A DNA stretch of 64,000 bases from Toxotes chatareus (GCA_016801885.1 CM028885.1:21711834-21775833); one strand, 5' to 3'. Positions 1 through 13,339 are shown, counted from the stretch's first letter. Numbers and translations are program-made. Notes: generated from the letters alone by a model not told the origin.

Positions 1-3000
1 TAACTGGAAGCCGGTGATGAATATGGAGCCAGATAGCCGTGGTCACATTCATATAAATGACATACAGAGCAGACTAAGAACTGTCATCACAAATGGCCTG
101 TGGGACTTTCTCTCTCTCCATTCTCTGTGGGAGCTATAAGAGGATAGATCACAAGATTTTTTTTTTCCTCTTGCTCTTTACTAAAAGCTCTCCTGTACGC
201 TATGAAAATACATTTGATTTTAATATTCAGCAGCTGAGGGTCTTTCCAAAACAACTTCCAGTTACTCTGATGTTTCACAGATTTTAATTGGAACTACTTT
301 TTTTTTTTTTTTTTGAAATACAGTCGTCCCTGTGGAACTTGTTGAGAGTGTTCTGTGGATTATCTGGCCCTGAGGACACATTGCTATTACTTTTAAATGT
401 CAAATCTTAAATGCTGTGAGCACAACAAACTAAATTAGATTTACTTCCACAGTTTTGGAACGGAGGCAGAAAAATGTATCTGGATGGACAGAAATCATCA
501 GGGCTAAGAGAGAAAATACGTTTTTTTTATCACGTGTTTTCATCTAATGCCTAAGTTCTCAGAGGCATTGCATGACAAAGGTACACGTGGAACAGAGGAA
601 GACAGTGGTTCATTCTGTAAATAGCATTAAGGAAGTCAACCAGTGAGACACTGCCTCTTCTGTTCTCTTCAGAAGTATGTTTCCTCCTCACAACCAGGGG
701 AAATCTTCTCAACAGGGGATCTGCACATCGACTCGGAATACTTAGCTCTGATAATCACGTCCGGTCTTTACGTCGTTTTGGTTTAAAAGCACCAGCGATA
801 AAGATTCGTTTTATTCCTCTAAAGTCTCCCAATCTCCTCCTCCTCTGTGTTTATGTACTTTCCATTTAAGTGCGATGGCAGTAAAGACTCACAGCCTTCC
901 ATCAGAAAAAACAAAACAAAAAAAAACTTGGGTCGATGTGCTTTAACAGTTACTGGGCGAAAACAACAGCACGTCCTTACATGGAGGAATCAGGCTGCAC
1001 GATCGATGCTGATGCATCTGAAAAAGCTTGTTCAGGCATATACTGTCCTCACATCTCAGACTCAGACCTTTGAAACATCCTGATAAATAACAATGCTGCT
1101 GCCTTGAATATCCGTACATCTGCTTTTTTTCAAACACTTACTTAAAACTTCCTCAGTACATATAAAAATGACTCAGATTTATGGCTCATTTTTATGTTGT
1201 TTTTGCTTTTATTTGATACTGTGACATTTTAAAGAGACAGGAAATGGACTGAGAGAGAAAGAGAGAGGGGATGTGGTACATCTAATTAATAATAATTAAT
1301 AATGAACTCATTGTCATGTTTATGAAACCAGTTCATGAAAGGGCGACATCATCCTGCCAGTGGGGCATCATGTCGTTTAGGTAAGAGAACAAGTTGAAAG
1401 TATGAGATGAATATAAATGTTGTAGGAAAAAATAAATTATATAAAAAGCTTCCTCAATTTCACCCAAAACCTCCACAGGGAGTGTTCTGTAATTGTTTCC
1501 TGAGGCCAAATTGAACTGAGATACACAAGAATGCTGCAATGAGTGTGTTCACACTTTTGCCAATTACTTCAGTCAACAACATGGCAGCAAATGAGAAATA
1601 GCTGGAATCATTCCTCATTGATCTGGTGCAGCTGCACAGCAGCAGGCTGGTAGCGTTACTGCACAAAGGTTTAAGCATTCTGTCTGTATTCCCGAGGCAA
1701 AACAAGGTTAAGAAACTAGTCTCCTTTCATTTATCTTCCAGCAGACAGCCAGCATGCTACACTGCTGGCCTGGATGCACTAACAAGTTGATTAATGGCTG
1801 TGGTGTGTGGTCTACATTTGCTCTCCCTCGCCTTCTTCCCTATTCTCCCTCTGCCAGCTACGGTCGGCTCGCTAAGAAGGGAAGTTAGCTAAGGGGGTAA
1901 ATTAGGCCGTGCGGTGCGTCGGAGGGAGAGGACGGCGTCTCATTCACCTCCGACACAAACGACCCACCTACTGTTTACTCAACAACATGTGGCGAGAATG
2001 GACAATGACAGGCTCTGCATCTGGTCGGTACTGCAGCATCCCCTGTTTGCATTTTTCTTTTCTTCCATCTGTGCTCACATTTAGTGTGACCTTTCTGCAG
2101 CCTGTTGGTGACTGAATGATGTCTGAAGTGCTGATGATAATGATGATGTTGTGTTACTTCATCATTATGTGTAAACAGCTGGGGAGCTGATTGGAAAGGT
2201 CTTCAACTGACCGGGAAGAATCTTTCTCAATTTGTGACTGAACGTGTCACAGCGAAAATAATTAATAACAGCAACCGATATTTAGACAGAGCTTCGTGTG
2301 TGATGGCTCAGGTTTGAACAGACTTTATTGGCATTGTTAACCAGACACGTAGCAACTGGACACTCTGAGCAACGAGACAAACAGTAGTTAGCTAGTCAAA
2401 GTCAAAGCAAGTCAAATTACGGCAGAACGGTGAGACATTTTGCTCACGGGTTAAAGATTTATGCAGATTTAAGAGTTGTTATTTCTGTAAGTCAAACTTT
2501 ATGGCAGCATTCATCTCTTTACCTCTCCCATCGCGTCCTGGGAGACACAGAGGTGTTCCATGCCCAGACGCCCAAATGGGATATTTAATCCCTTCAGCAT
2601 ATTCTAGCTCTGCCTCTGGGTTTCCGCCCAGTCCGCCTTCAAAATCCTGCTCAGATGCTAAAGCACCTCGGCTGGCTTCTTTCAGTTCGACAGGACAGCG
2701 GTTCAACTCTGTGAAGTCTGTGTGTCAGAGGCTGAGCTGAGGCACAAAGAAAACTTTGGCTCTTCACTTTGTTTTGTTCACAATCCAGAGCTCTCAAGTG
2801 AAGGCTGGAGCACAGATCGACCGGTAAATTGAATCGAAAGCTCCAGCTTCAGGCTTAGCTTCCTCTTCTCATTGTCATTGTTCGCTCATGCTGCAGTGAT
2901 CAGCTTGTTGATCAGTTTTTACCCTGACCAGTAAACAACATCCAGAGATACTCTAACTCCTTTACTTTGGACAGCAACTTTCACAAAGGAGGAAATCCAT

Positions 3001-6000
3001 CATTTTCCAGCAGAGCGTCTAAGCCTGTTCACATCTACATGTAAACCACCTCAGAGCACAGTGAAGGAAGCTGATGAAGCCAGCAGCACCGCTCCTCATC
3101 CATCAGCTGCATCTACAGATTCTGTCCATGAAAACAGAGCTGGCAACAAGGCAGAGCCTCAGCTGAGTCCTGTACTCACAATACCCTAACATTCTGCACA
3201 AGCCATCGTCTTATTTGGATGATGTGGTTCTGTATGGAAATGATCACCATTCCTGCAGCCTCATCTGGATTTCTCTCCCTGCTGTAAATCAGTCCCTGGC
3301 TGATTGTAAGGCTACAGTGAAAACCAGCGTAATTCACAGTCCCGGGGAAAAGGAAGCGAGAAGCCAGAATACGGACAGAATGAAATGTGAGAAGAGAACA
3401 AGAGTGAAATTTAAAGAATGATAATAAGAACTAACAGAGGAAGAGAGATCAGACAAAGGGCATCAATCCATAGTTTCTAAAGGCCCATTAACATGTAGAG
3501 GAAGATGAAAATCAAATCAAATCAATTCGATCTTCCTGAGTAAATTCAGTGTCTCAGTTCCCAGTGGAACAGTAACTATAATTATAACTGATGACAAAGA
3601 CTCACGTTGAACTGGATTCTGTTTCTTAGACGTGCTCAGTTAATAGAATTATGCACAGAGGTGTCAGGCGTGGGTGGTTATGGTGTTGCTTTCGGTTATT
3701 CATTTACTGTACACAAGCGTTTACAGTTAGATTTTAGTGTCTCTGCACTTTCAGAACAACAACTGTGCGCACAAATGACTGAAACAGCAAATTCTCTACA
3801 AGCACTTTCACTGTGCCCTGAAATCGATAATTCAAAACTGCAAATTAACGGAACATAATATGGTATAACATTGCTGACCAAGTCATATCAAATCAAATCA
3901 AATCAAATCAGCTAAAGAACCGGAAAGCACCTTCAAACTAAAAGTCACAGTAAGACTTGTATGTGGTCACTGACTGTTTTTAAAGTCCATACACGTTTGT
4001 TTAACACAACTTAGATACACACAGTTACAGCAGCATGTTTTCATGAGAGAGCCAGGCAGTTCTTTACAAACAACACTTCATGTAACACAGAGACATTACA
4101 TCCTGCCTGGTTCTTTATCATATGTTCAGGGTGAAAAACGTACAGTTCAACTCCTCAGAGTGAAACCTTCAATGGTAAACAGCTAACAGCTAAAAGCTAA
4201 CAGCTAAGAGCTAAAAGCTAAGAGCTAAGAGCTAAGAGCTAAGAGCTAAGAGCTAAAAGCTAAAAGCTAACAGCTAACGGCTAACTGTGAGAGGCTAACT
4301 TACCAGGATGATCAGCAGCTTCTGTCCCTGACAGTCCCACCGGCTCCACTCAGCTTCAGTGTGGCAGACATCTTGTTGGGAAACGCTGTGTTTAACTTTC
4401 TGATACATCTAACAGAGTTTGTCTCCTCAAACACCTGAGTTACCTGCTGTGCTCCAGCTATGGAGGGAGGAAGAAACTCCAAACTTCACTGTGAAGCTCT
4501 TTCCCTGTGGGGCGTTTAGGGTCCCTCTGTAATTTGGGGTCACAGAAAATAACCTGGATCTCTCAAAAACTCTGCAAAACTGCATTCACATGCTCATCTG
4601 ACAACTTTCATTGCGCATTTTACACTTGTTAGGCTGCACAGTGGTGTGTGTGCAGTTTATGCAGCTAAAGCTGAAAAATTTTTCCGACACAACGTCCAGT
4701 GTCATATCACAATAATGAAAAATAATGTGGAGGGGACAAGAACAAATGTAACGCACTTGGTAACCTGACAAAATGAAGAAAGGCGTGCAGATTTAGCAGG
4801 GACACTGATAACAAAATACAACTCCTGGCCTTAATTTCAGAAAACATACTATCTGTATCTGTAAACTGGCTCCAGGGCAGGAGCGGGGAGAAGTGACATG
4901 AGTCGTGATCAGCCAGCTGCATTGATTTAATGTCAATTAAAAGGGGAACAAAATGTTCTGATATTAACAGATAATATCAGGGGAACAAAAGAAGCGTATT
5001 TCACCACGGACTAAGTTAATTCCCACACACCTTTCTTTCTCCTGTCTCTCTTTTCTTTCTTTTCATTTTTGTGAGCCATGTTTTTCATCAGGATGCTGAG
5101 ACATGATGCTCGACCGGCGCTCCTCAGTCGCAGGTCACTGTGAGCAGATAACACAGAGACTCTCTGGATGTTAACTTTAGACAAAAACAAGAAAAGAAAA
5201 AGAAACTAATTATTTTATGATCCTTTTATGTTGGAAAAACTTACATGATGTTCTAATAATTTTTCATTTTGAGGAAATTTTAACAAAAATGTACATTTCC
5301 GTTTCTTTTGAGTCGATGCAGTTTGCACAGAAATAATTGGATGGAAATGCTTCACCCATCTTTCCTCACATTCATCCACTCACCCATCTCTCATTTATTT
5401 TTTTTTCCAATCAACACTCAAGCTTGACTTTCTTTTTTTGTTTGTTTCACCTCTATCAGCATCTTCCTTTCATCTAAGTGTCATTATCTCTCTGTTCTCT
5501 CTCACTGGCTTTCTTTGTTTCTCGGTATCTGTTTCGGTCTCGTGGCTCTTACCAGGAGGAGCTGCACCTGAGAGCACTTCACACTCTGCTGTAGAGGCTG
5601 CATGAAGTGGGAATACTTTGGTGTTTCCCCACACACAAACAAAAGGGAGACAAAAGCAGCATTTTTGAGTGCATGAAAGCGCATTCAAAACACCGCAGAT
5701 ACCACACTGACGCAACACAGATTCTGACGCACTAACACGCTTTCAAATGAATAATTTCCCCAACAACAGATCTAAAAGCTTTTGCATACACCATCAAACT
5801 CTAATTGTTCTGGATCCTGGAGGAAGATCATGGAGGAAGTGTACCGTCATGCCAGCAGGTGCAGTGAGGTTGTTCTGTTCATTACGCACCAGAAAACAAA
5901 ATCAATGGATCATCATTCACCACACCACTGGTGGGGCAATTATCCCAGAATGGCACCAGATAAAAAGCACTGATGTTATCTAAATCAGAAAGTTATCGTT

Positions 6001-7101
6001 TATCATCTTTTTCCATTTTAACATCTTTTTCTACATCTTTCTTTTTCTGTTTTACATTTACATCTCTGGTGCAGCTTGTCGGGCTCAACAGTTTATTTTT
6101 TAATTTATTTAACAGCTCATTACTATTTAAAACATGCAACACAGATGCACACAATACAAGACATACAAAGCAGTGAAATGTGCAACATTAACGTTGACAG
6201 AAATATGCACAAAACAAGACCATATTGTGCTGCATTATTAGAAGCTTATTTAAACATGTGAAGCAGGAGCACAGACATAAAAATAGAAAATAAAATACAC
6301 GTCATTTGGCACAAATGGATGCAAAACAACATCAGCAAACATGAACCTGATGCCTGACTGATTATAGAAATGAATTACAGTCTGATCATCAGGCAAAGCT
6401 CTGCTGTAACATGCACATGCATGCATGTGCTAACCAACACGAGTGCATTATCAGGACAGGCGAAGCGTCATGTATCAAGTCTACTGTAAATATATATAAG
6501 AAAGATCTTTTCGTAACACGAGGCGTCGTGTTTGCTGGAGCTGCTGAACACTGGGATTTGAACTACAGATTACAAAGATGTGATTTTCTACAAAAACAAA
6601 CATAACAAAGCTTTTGTTATGTTTGTTATGCATATTAAATTATGCTGCACCTGCTAAAACAGGAAGGAAACATTATGACTATGATTATGTTCCAAAGCAG
6701 GAAGAAGTCTGGCATCACGTCTCAGTACAGCAGCACAGAGAGATGTCTGTTGGATTCATGCTGCGTGCACCCACACAACATGTACAGTCTGGCACTGGGG
6801 ACCGAAGTTCACATCTTGTCTCATGCTTCAAGTCGGTGTTTACTTTTTCGGTTAACAAGTTTTGTCTAAATATAACACAACAAACCAGAAAAGCTGATGT
6901 TATTGTCCATGTGCAGTCCCCTCAGTTTGGGATGTGAGCATCAGTTTGCTGCAGCTGACAGGGATCCTGTGGTTTGCTTTTAAGACTTTCAGTCAAGTGT
7001 TGTCGCTTTTTGCGTTTTACATGTCGTAAATGGTGATTGTGTGACGTTATTATCATGATGGCTGAGAATAACAACACAGCTTCCAGGAATTTGAGAGGGG
7101 T
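1..7101. other. Intergenic region downstream of fam187a
   Basis: I see no supportable coding exon in these 7.1 kb. The open frames are short, lack splice context or recognisable motifs, and overlap on both strands as expected by chance. The stretch holds homopolymer runs (poly-T near 300-314), short ATCAA pentamer runs near 3885-3910, a heptamer minisatellite at 4178-4286, and two short palindromes at 6413-6430 and 6596-6626. The 3' untranslated region of fam187a should extend into its right end, but I see no clear AATAAA signal close to the stop codon. Confidence 0.6.
4178..4286. repeat. Heptamer minisatellite (AAGAGCT-type unit)
   Basis: About fifteen near-perfect tandem copies of a 7-base unit are visible, reading GAGCTAA in the central copies and drifting to AAGCTAA or CAGCTAA at both edges. 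The most uniform copies are in the middle, the usual pattern of a locally expanding minisatellite. The unit length is not a multiple of two, so this is distinct from the dinucleotide microsatellites elsewhere in the window. Confidence 0.9.
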
Positions 7102-7328
7102 TTAATCCACATGTGTTTCTGCAGTGTCTCTGAAGTGTCTGACTCCAGCTCTGCCAAACAGCAGCAGGCAAAACACAGCCGTCATGGCAGCATACGATTT
7201 TAACACCATCCTGACAACTGTCGGGAAGTCAGGATGTGATGTCACTGACTGGCCCCGCCCCAAATGGACGTAGACTAGTAGACGTATCTCAGCAGTGCGG
7301 CGACCCTGCAGCCAGCAGTAATACACAC
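7102..7328 (-). CDS. fam187a: fam187a exon 5: end of second Ig domain, membrane helix, stop
   Basis: The acceptor TATTCAG precedes 7328. The split glycine codon joins exon 4 to give DSGVYYCWLQG, a textbook Ig DxGxYxC motif across the splice junction, which is strong support for the gene model. The frame then runs through a juxtamembrane stretch, a hydrophobic helix (AAMTAVFCLLLFG) and about 15 mostly polar residues to a TAA at 7104-7102. Confidence 0.94.
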
Positions 7329-10193
7329 CTGAATATAAAGGATGTTTTAGTCAAATTAACCTCAGTTAAAAACACTAAGATGGTTCAGTTGACATTGAGA
7401 CATGTATCTAACAAACGCCCTTTTTTTCCCACCATTTATTACTGAAGCATTTATTTAACACTTCCAGTGGAAAAATATTCATTATCACACCATAAAGACT
7501 TTTAGATGAATTAAGAACATTAAGCATTAAGAACAACAGCATTTGTGGTAAATATGTGGAAAGACATTTGGTTTTGCATAAAGGCTCCACAAATCTTTTA
7601 CAAAGCACCTGATAGACACAGGTGTATTTCCATAAACAGCGGTTGGTACCTGAATCCTGACTTTCTGCAGGTTTAAACACCAGGTGGTGTCCGGTGTCGA
7701 TCAGCAGCCTGCGGGACGTGCTGCTGATGTTACTACCTGCCGAGTGCTCAGATCGGTAAATGGGTTCGGATCCTCGGTCCCAGGCCACGGCCATATTAGG
7801 TCGCGCCCCGGGACAACCAAGGGTCAGGACACGGTGTGCCGGGTGGTTCAGGTAGAACACTGGTACCTCCACTGGCAGTGAGGCAGAACTACAACAGAAC
7901 AGAGATTCATTGTGTCACAGATGTTTTACATTTGTATTTAGCAATTTTTTTTTTTTTAGCAGTAACAGGCTTTGGGAGTAGAGTTAGGATTCCACAGAGA
8001 CATATTTTGCATAAAATCTTGTTTTTTAGACATTAATCACATTTTGGACATGGCAGTAAATTTTTCATTGCAACAAGAACTTAGTGCCAAAACAAAATAT
8101 CTCAATAATTTAAGTCCAGATTTAAGAATTTAAGTATACTTATCTGTATGCAGACCTGTACCCGAGAAATGCCATCAGAGCAAGGACTTTGGAGGAGGGA
8201 GGAGCTTGAGTTGGGCAGGTCACCTGACAGCTTTTGACTTCCAAACTGGCCCCAACCCTGTTCTGCATCAGAAAACCGAAAGCCCTGGGCACCGCCCCCG
8301 AGCCACATGAAGCGACTGTCTGATTGGCCCGTCTGTAGCGCACATGGAGGAAGTGGGAGTGGACGTGGCAGAGTCCCACGCGAACCTGTTCCCCTGGTAC
8401 CCCACAGCGATCGCACACCGACCAGGGCTGGAAGCTGGTGAAGACCTGATACAGCGGATGAGTGGAGCTGGGTCCTCTTCTCTCTTTCAGTTTCTTGCTC
8501 GTTCTTTCTGCAGTGAGCCTGAGACCATCAAAGCAGTGGATCGTCATGGGTTAGATACAACTCTGAGCAGATCAACATCCTTTTGATCGTTTCATTAAAG
8601 TAGTTTTGGTTTGAAATAAATCATCTAAAATGTATTTGCATTACAAAACATTCATTTTTGAGAGAAGTGCTTCTAAAATATTTATGTGGAGCCCTGAGAT
8701 GGATATAATAGATATAAGCATATGAAATTAATTCTGTAAAATTCTTCTGAAATTCCACAGTAACAATTTTTTGTGCGTGTTTTAGTTGGTGGTTTAGTCA
8801 TTGCCAAAATAAAACTAGGATGCGCCTTTGGTTACATCTTCACTGTTACAGTGTTGGTATTGCAATCATCGGTTGTTAAGAATCTGCCGAAATGTGTTTC
8901 ACAAAAAGTTGATAAGCTCATGAGAATCGATGTTTCCTCTGTTATCTCTGTCTCTCACCCACCAAAACGAACATGATGGACGTGAGATTTGAGCCGTTTG
9001 ACAGAAAACAGAATCAGATGCTGAGCATGTCTCCAGTGATGATGGGATGTCTCCATAATGTTTGCAGAAACTGGACAGCAGTGAATTAATTATAGTTATC
9101 AGTAAAATAACACGTTCAGTGTCAACATTTGACAGCTGTAATGTCTGATTTCCCATAAAGTCACAGACATTGACTACCAGTCTTTCCCATCACCTCGGAG
9201 TGAAGCTGAGCATGCGTGCCTCCTGGATGTCCAGGTCATATCCATAGAAGAAGTCTTTACGGGCAGAGCCACAGATGTAGATGCCGGAGTCGCCGGTAGC
9301 TGCCCTGAAGATCAACAGACTGAAGAGACGGATGGAGAATCGACTCTGTAGGTCGGCACTGTGTGGGATCTGACGGGTGTCCAGCAGCTTGTTGCCATGG
9401 TGATCGGTCAGAGCTCTGGTCTCTGTGGAGCTGCCCAGATGTTTCCTAAAGAACCACACGACGGATTGGACCTGAAGCACACAAGGAACAAAATGACCAA
9501 AATATCTACTGGTGGTCGATTGTGTTGTTCAGCACATTGATACCAAAGACTCAGGTAACATTAACACATGCTGAGATTTACGTTTCTCATTCTCTCATTC
9601 CCTCTTTTCTCTCCTGTTATACCCAGATCCATTCAACTCACTCACGTCTGTCCTCTTCAAATCCTACTCTCTGGAGCTAACTGTGGATTGTGGGGTCAAT
9701 AATTTTCTAGTTTTCCCACATCAACTACATTTCAATATTATGGTTATGAATGTATTGAAATGGAAGAAATAAGCATTAAACACTGAAATCACCAAATTAT
9801 CACCCTGTAAAATATACAGTCATGAAAATCAAGAATATTTCTAGTACAATAAAAATGTATCAGACTTTCTGTCTCAGTCTGAGAGCTGCCAGCTGCCATG
9901 ACTAAAACGTACAGGTAGGGGAACAAACATGGGTATAAAGATTAGACAGACATGAATTTTGTCCTCTCTGACATGGTCGGTCGTATTACGTGTACCTCTT
10001 CTGGTTTGCAGTGGCAGGGCAGCTCCACAGTGACTCCAGCCAGGTAGGCAGCGTTGGTGAAGGTCAGAAAAGCAGGACAGGCTCTACTTGCAAACACGTC
10101 CTGCTTATCTTCAGGAGCCTCATAGCTCCTCACCTCAGGACACGGGAGGAGGAAGAGGAGGCGGAGGAGGAGGAGAGAGGATGAAGAAGGCAT
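7102..10193 (-). CDS. fam187a: Protein FAM187A (Ig-like V-type domain membrane protein), complete five-exon gene
   Basis: Joining minus-strand segments 10193-9996, 9471-9194, 8503-8156, 7888-7650 and 7328-7102 gives an uninterrupted frame of 1290 bases, about 429 residues, near the size I recall for mammalian FAM187A (about 410). Residues 1-23 form a signal peptide with a run of leucines. YEAPEDKQD and RACPAFL follow, then a first Ig fold with ELPCHCKPEE, VVWFFRKHLGSS and DSGIYICG (cysteine near residue 133). The middle carries CDRCGVPGEQ and SCGSGAVPR. A second Ig fold shows LGCPGARPNMAVAWDR and DSGVYYCW. A membrane helix (MVLKSYAAMTAVFCLLLFG) and a short cytoplasmic tail end the protein. 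The motifs match FAM187A as remembered; no alignment was run. The family's molecular role is not well established and I infer none beyond a membrane Ig protein. Exon 3's acceptor is the only uncertain boundary. Confidence 0.93.
7650..7888 (-). CDS. fam187a: fam187a exon 4: second Ig-like domain, first half
   Basis: A strong acceptor (TTCTGTTGTAG) precedes 7888, and the single base before the first full codon completes the split serine codon from exon 3. The frame gives LPVEVPVFYLNHP, TLGCPGARPNMAVAWDR and LLIDTGHHLVF, the second Ig domain of FAM187A. The exon ends after ESQDSG at the donor ATTCAG|GTACCA in phase 1. The intron on its 5' side is only 267 bases. Confidence 0.93.
8156..8503 (-). 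CDS. fam187a: fam187a exon 3: cysteine-rich inter-domain segment
   Basis: The exon encodes VFTSFQPWSVCDRCG, RVGLCHVHS, VASCGSGAVPR and SCQVTCP, the cysteine-rich stretch that joins the two Ig folds in this family. Its 3' end is clear at TACAG|GTCTGC (donor at 8155-8154, phase 2). The 5' edge is less sure. The best-looking acceptor (CTGCAG, ending at 8508) would leave the wrong phase, so the frame-consistent AAAG ending at 8504 is used, giving a start at 8503. An alternative start at 8497 also keeps frame. Only the first few residues differ. Confidence 0.82.
9194..9471 (-). CDS. fam187a: fam187a exon 2: core of first Ig-like domain
   Basis: The acceptor TTCAG precedes 9471, and the frame continues VQSVVWFFRKHLGSS with the Ig tryptophan, then FSIRLFSLLIF and the Ig signature DSGIYICG with its second cysteine. 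YGYDLDIQ matches the family's conserved YDVDIQ. The exon is 278 bases and ends in phase 2 at the donor CCGAG|GTGATG (GT at 9193-9192). The preceding intron is 524 bases. Confidence 0.93.
9996..10193 (-). CDS. fam187a: fam187a exon 1: start, signal peptide, start of first Ig domain
   Basis: The ATG at 10193-10191 opens a frame of a few polar residues, a leucine-rich hydrophobic core and then SYEAPEDKQDVF, the conserved mature N-terminus of the family. This start is chosen because the signal peptide follows it directly. The exon is 198 bases (66 codons) and ends in phase 0 after CHCKPEE, at the donor GAG|GTACAC (GT at 9995-9994). A further upstream non-coding exon cannot be excluded. Confidence 0.92.
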
Positions 10194-10983
10194 TAGGCAT
10201 CTGTGAAGACAAAGGTTTTAACAAATCACAAAACTCAGGATGCAGTTACTTTCAAAACATAACAGCTGTGATGGAATCTGATGAGCTCACCAAGGACGTT
10301 TCCTCTGTTGTCAACGCAAACAGTCCAGGATCAGTCTCATTACATTGTCTGACATGAGCACAGTCTCTTTCCAAAAGGTCACAGCTGGTGTCTCCCTCTT
10401 ACAGGGGTCTTGTGCGTTCAGTTTCTGGACCTTTGAATAAAACAACATTTTACCTGTGCCATTAAACGTTCTCTGGCAGAGGAATGGTTAAAAGTGAAGC
10501 AAGCAACAGGTGATTAAGAGGGGTTTTGTGTGATATTGGTCAAAAACATCACAGGTGCAGCCCCGTGCACTGGATGCTGTTGGCCTGCTCCTGTTCAAGA
10601 GGGAGGCCAGTGCAAGTCTGGGGGAATCAAACAACAAACCAACCAAATGTCTCGGAAGAAAGCCGTGGCACTGGTGGCACAGCTCTACACTCAGCTCATA
10701 ACCCACACCTGAGGCTGTGTTGTTGTGAGGTGAGCTTCACACACTTAATTCATCCTGCACTTCCCCACAACACTGCTGCCGGCAGTTGTTGCTGTAATAT
10801 AATAAAGCAGAAATAAATGAGTGCAATGAAGCGGCTCCCTGCTGAGCTGCAGGTCTGTGTGTCATCAGGCCTCCAGCGCAACGAGTCTGCTGACCAACTT
10901 CGCTGCCTGGAGACACAAACAAGGCTCGGCTGATGTAAGCTGGCAGCTTCGGCATGAAGGCATGCACTGAAAGATGATTACAC

Positions 10984-11022
10984 TGTCTGTGTGTGTGTGT
11001 GTGTCTGTGTGTGTGTGTGTGT
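10984..11022. repeat. TG microsatellite
   Basis: Roughly twenty TG dinucleotides with one interruption. Confidence 0.95.
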
Positions 11023-13339
11023 AATTGTTGGGTGCAGTAGTTTCAGGGCTGAATTTTCGGAGCAATACAGAAGGTGTGAGGGCAGCAGGATGACTAACTG
11101 TGTGCGCAGAGGGATAAACACTTCAAATGACACGTCCCTGTTTTCCATTAACAAAACTGAATTTAGTTCATTTACAAAACACCACATATCCATTTTAGAA
11201 AAAAAAATAAAAATCACATGAGCAGGGGTACTGAACCCAGTATGTTTCTGACTACCAAATGCTTCATTTGGTAATCATCATCATTTATTTATTTATTTCA
11301 AGTTTTAACCTATGAATGTATGAAGGGAATGAAATGACTCAGTTACACAACAGCAAATGAAGCCACTGTTGTTATGGCAGCCCAGTCACCAACAGCAGGC
11401 CTGATGTTTACCTGACACTGAGTGAAAGTTAAGGCTCAGGACGGAGACAAATGTGGAAAAGACGACACCTTTGCAGCTTCTCTGCACAAATACATAAAGA
11501 TGCACAGATGCAAAAATTTTAACAGAAAGATCCAAGTTTAAGCACTGTAAGGATAATATATGTTAAAAATATCGAAACACAAAACTGATAAAAAAATTTT
11601 TTTTAAAATACACAAATATCACACGTTTACATAGCCACATTTTCAAAGGCTGCTTCATCCTTTAAAACTGCTCAGACTTTGTGTAAATGTCAGACTGTAA
11701 ACACATTTATTCAAAATGTTACATCAACTGTTGTTGTGAAGAAGAAAACAACATGCAGCACAGTAAACCTTTGGTTCTTTTTGGTTTTGTTTTCATGCTG
11801 TTTGACAGATTTCTATGAAGTGACATTTATTTCATCCTCCTTCAGGAGCTGTCGGCTCATCATATATTTCCTGCATTCTGGCACGTTTAGAAAAGGTCTT
11901 GTTTTGTTGTTGTGTTTTGTGAGTGATTACACACAAATGCATTGAAGCAGGCAACATGTTTTCTGTTGCCTCCACTCACCTGTTTTGAAGAAAGCAACAA
12001 AACTATAACTGTTACCTTAACTGTAAATCTCTGCACCATAAGCTGGTGTAATAGTGACACCATGGACAGAAGGTCAGAATTCACACCTGCAATTGTGTTT
12101 GTAGCAATTCTGATGGATGCAGACAGTAAAAGAAAGTGTGTGTAGATCAGAAACACATGCAGAGTGGTAGTTCAGTTCTTTATAAACCAAAAACCTCACT
12201 TTTCGAATCTGTGGTTGTCCATCACAGCATAAAACAGGCGAATCTTAAGTTTTAATTTGTTGTCAACAGTCCAGCTTTTTGTCCCTACACAGGAGCTGAG
12301 TCCCTGCAATGGGACTGTGTAAACAGAGACACTCATGTCTGTATGTCTGTACTTTACTTGTGGGACCATCACTGCTATTGTACAGGCTTTTTCAAAGTCT
12401 GTTGCCGTGGAGTCCTCCGTGTTTATCTGTCAGCTCGGTCTATCTACCAGCCCTGTTTTTTTTAGCCTGTATTTGTTTACATTTTGGGAAATTGACAACA
12501 TATTTGCTGAACTGATCAGCAGCACTTCCTGTGTAGATTGAACCTATGAATGTATGAACCACTATCACTGGATTCATTTGATAATGAAGACAACTTCATT
12601 GGTTCTGCAGTCATGAGGAGCTGTAGAAAGAGGAGATGTAGAAAATGTATTTCTGTTGATTTTTTTCTCTGAGCATTATCTATGTTTTCTCTCCTCCTCT
12701 TATCTTTCCTGTCCTTTAGCTGCAGCATTATTCTGAACATTGTTTACCATCCACTCTGACACACCTTATATGAAACCCTCCATCTCATCCTCTCATTTCA
12801 CTAGACATTTCACTAGGCTCTGATCCCACAGCTCAGCCCTCCTGCCTGCTCTTCCAAACATCCATTAAATTAATCCTCTGGCCCATTGAAACAGCTTCAG
12901 CTCCTCGATTCAGCTCCTGGTATCTTTCCTAACAACCTTTTCTTCATCGTTGTCATCATCTGTCACTGCCCTCTATTGCTCCTCTTCCTCCTCCTCTACT
13001 TATCGACTGCATCTAATAGCATCCATGCCGAGGCTTCATGTTGAATACCACCCAGTCCTCAGGCGTTTATCCCCCTGTTATTACCATCCCCTCCTCCTCT
13101 CACAAAGGTCCATTTAAGGCTTGAAATTGCCAAACATCTCATTCAGCCAACTCTTTCCTCCTCTTCCTCTAGAGAGGGAAAATTATTTTTTGCAGTAGTC
13201 AGTCATTTCAAATATCCAGTTCTTCTAATCAAACATAGTCTTTCCATTAGTCTCCCTGACCAGAGGCCTCGCTAGATGAAACGCAGGTGGTAGAGAATAC
13301 TCTCTCCTGTGAGTCATGTGGAAAATAGACAAATGTAAG

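Noticed and set aside
8102..8416. 104-codon minus-strand frame overlapping fam187a exon 3
   Set aside because: Alternative frame of a real exon. The other frame carries all the family motifs and splices in phase.
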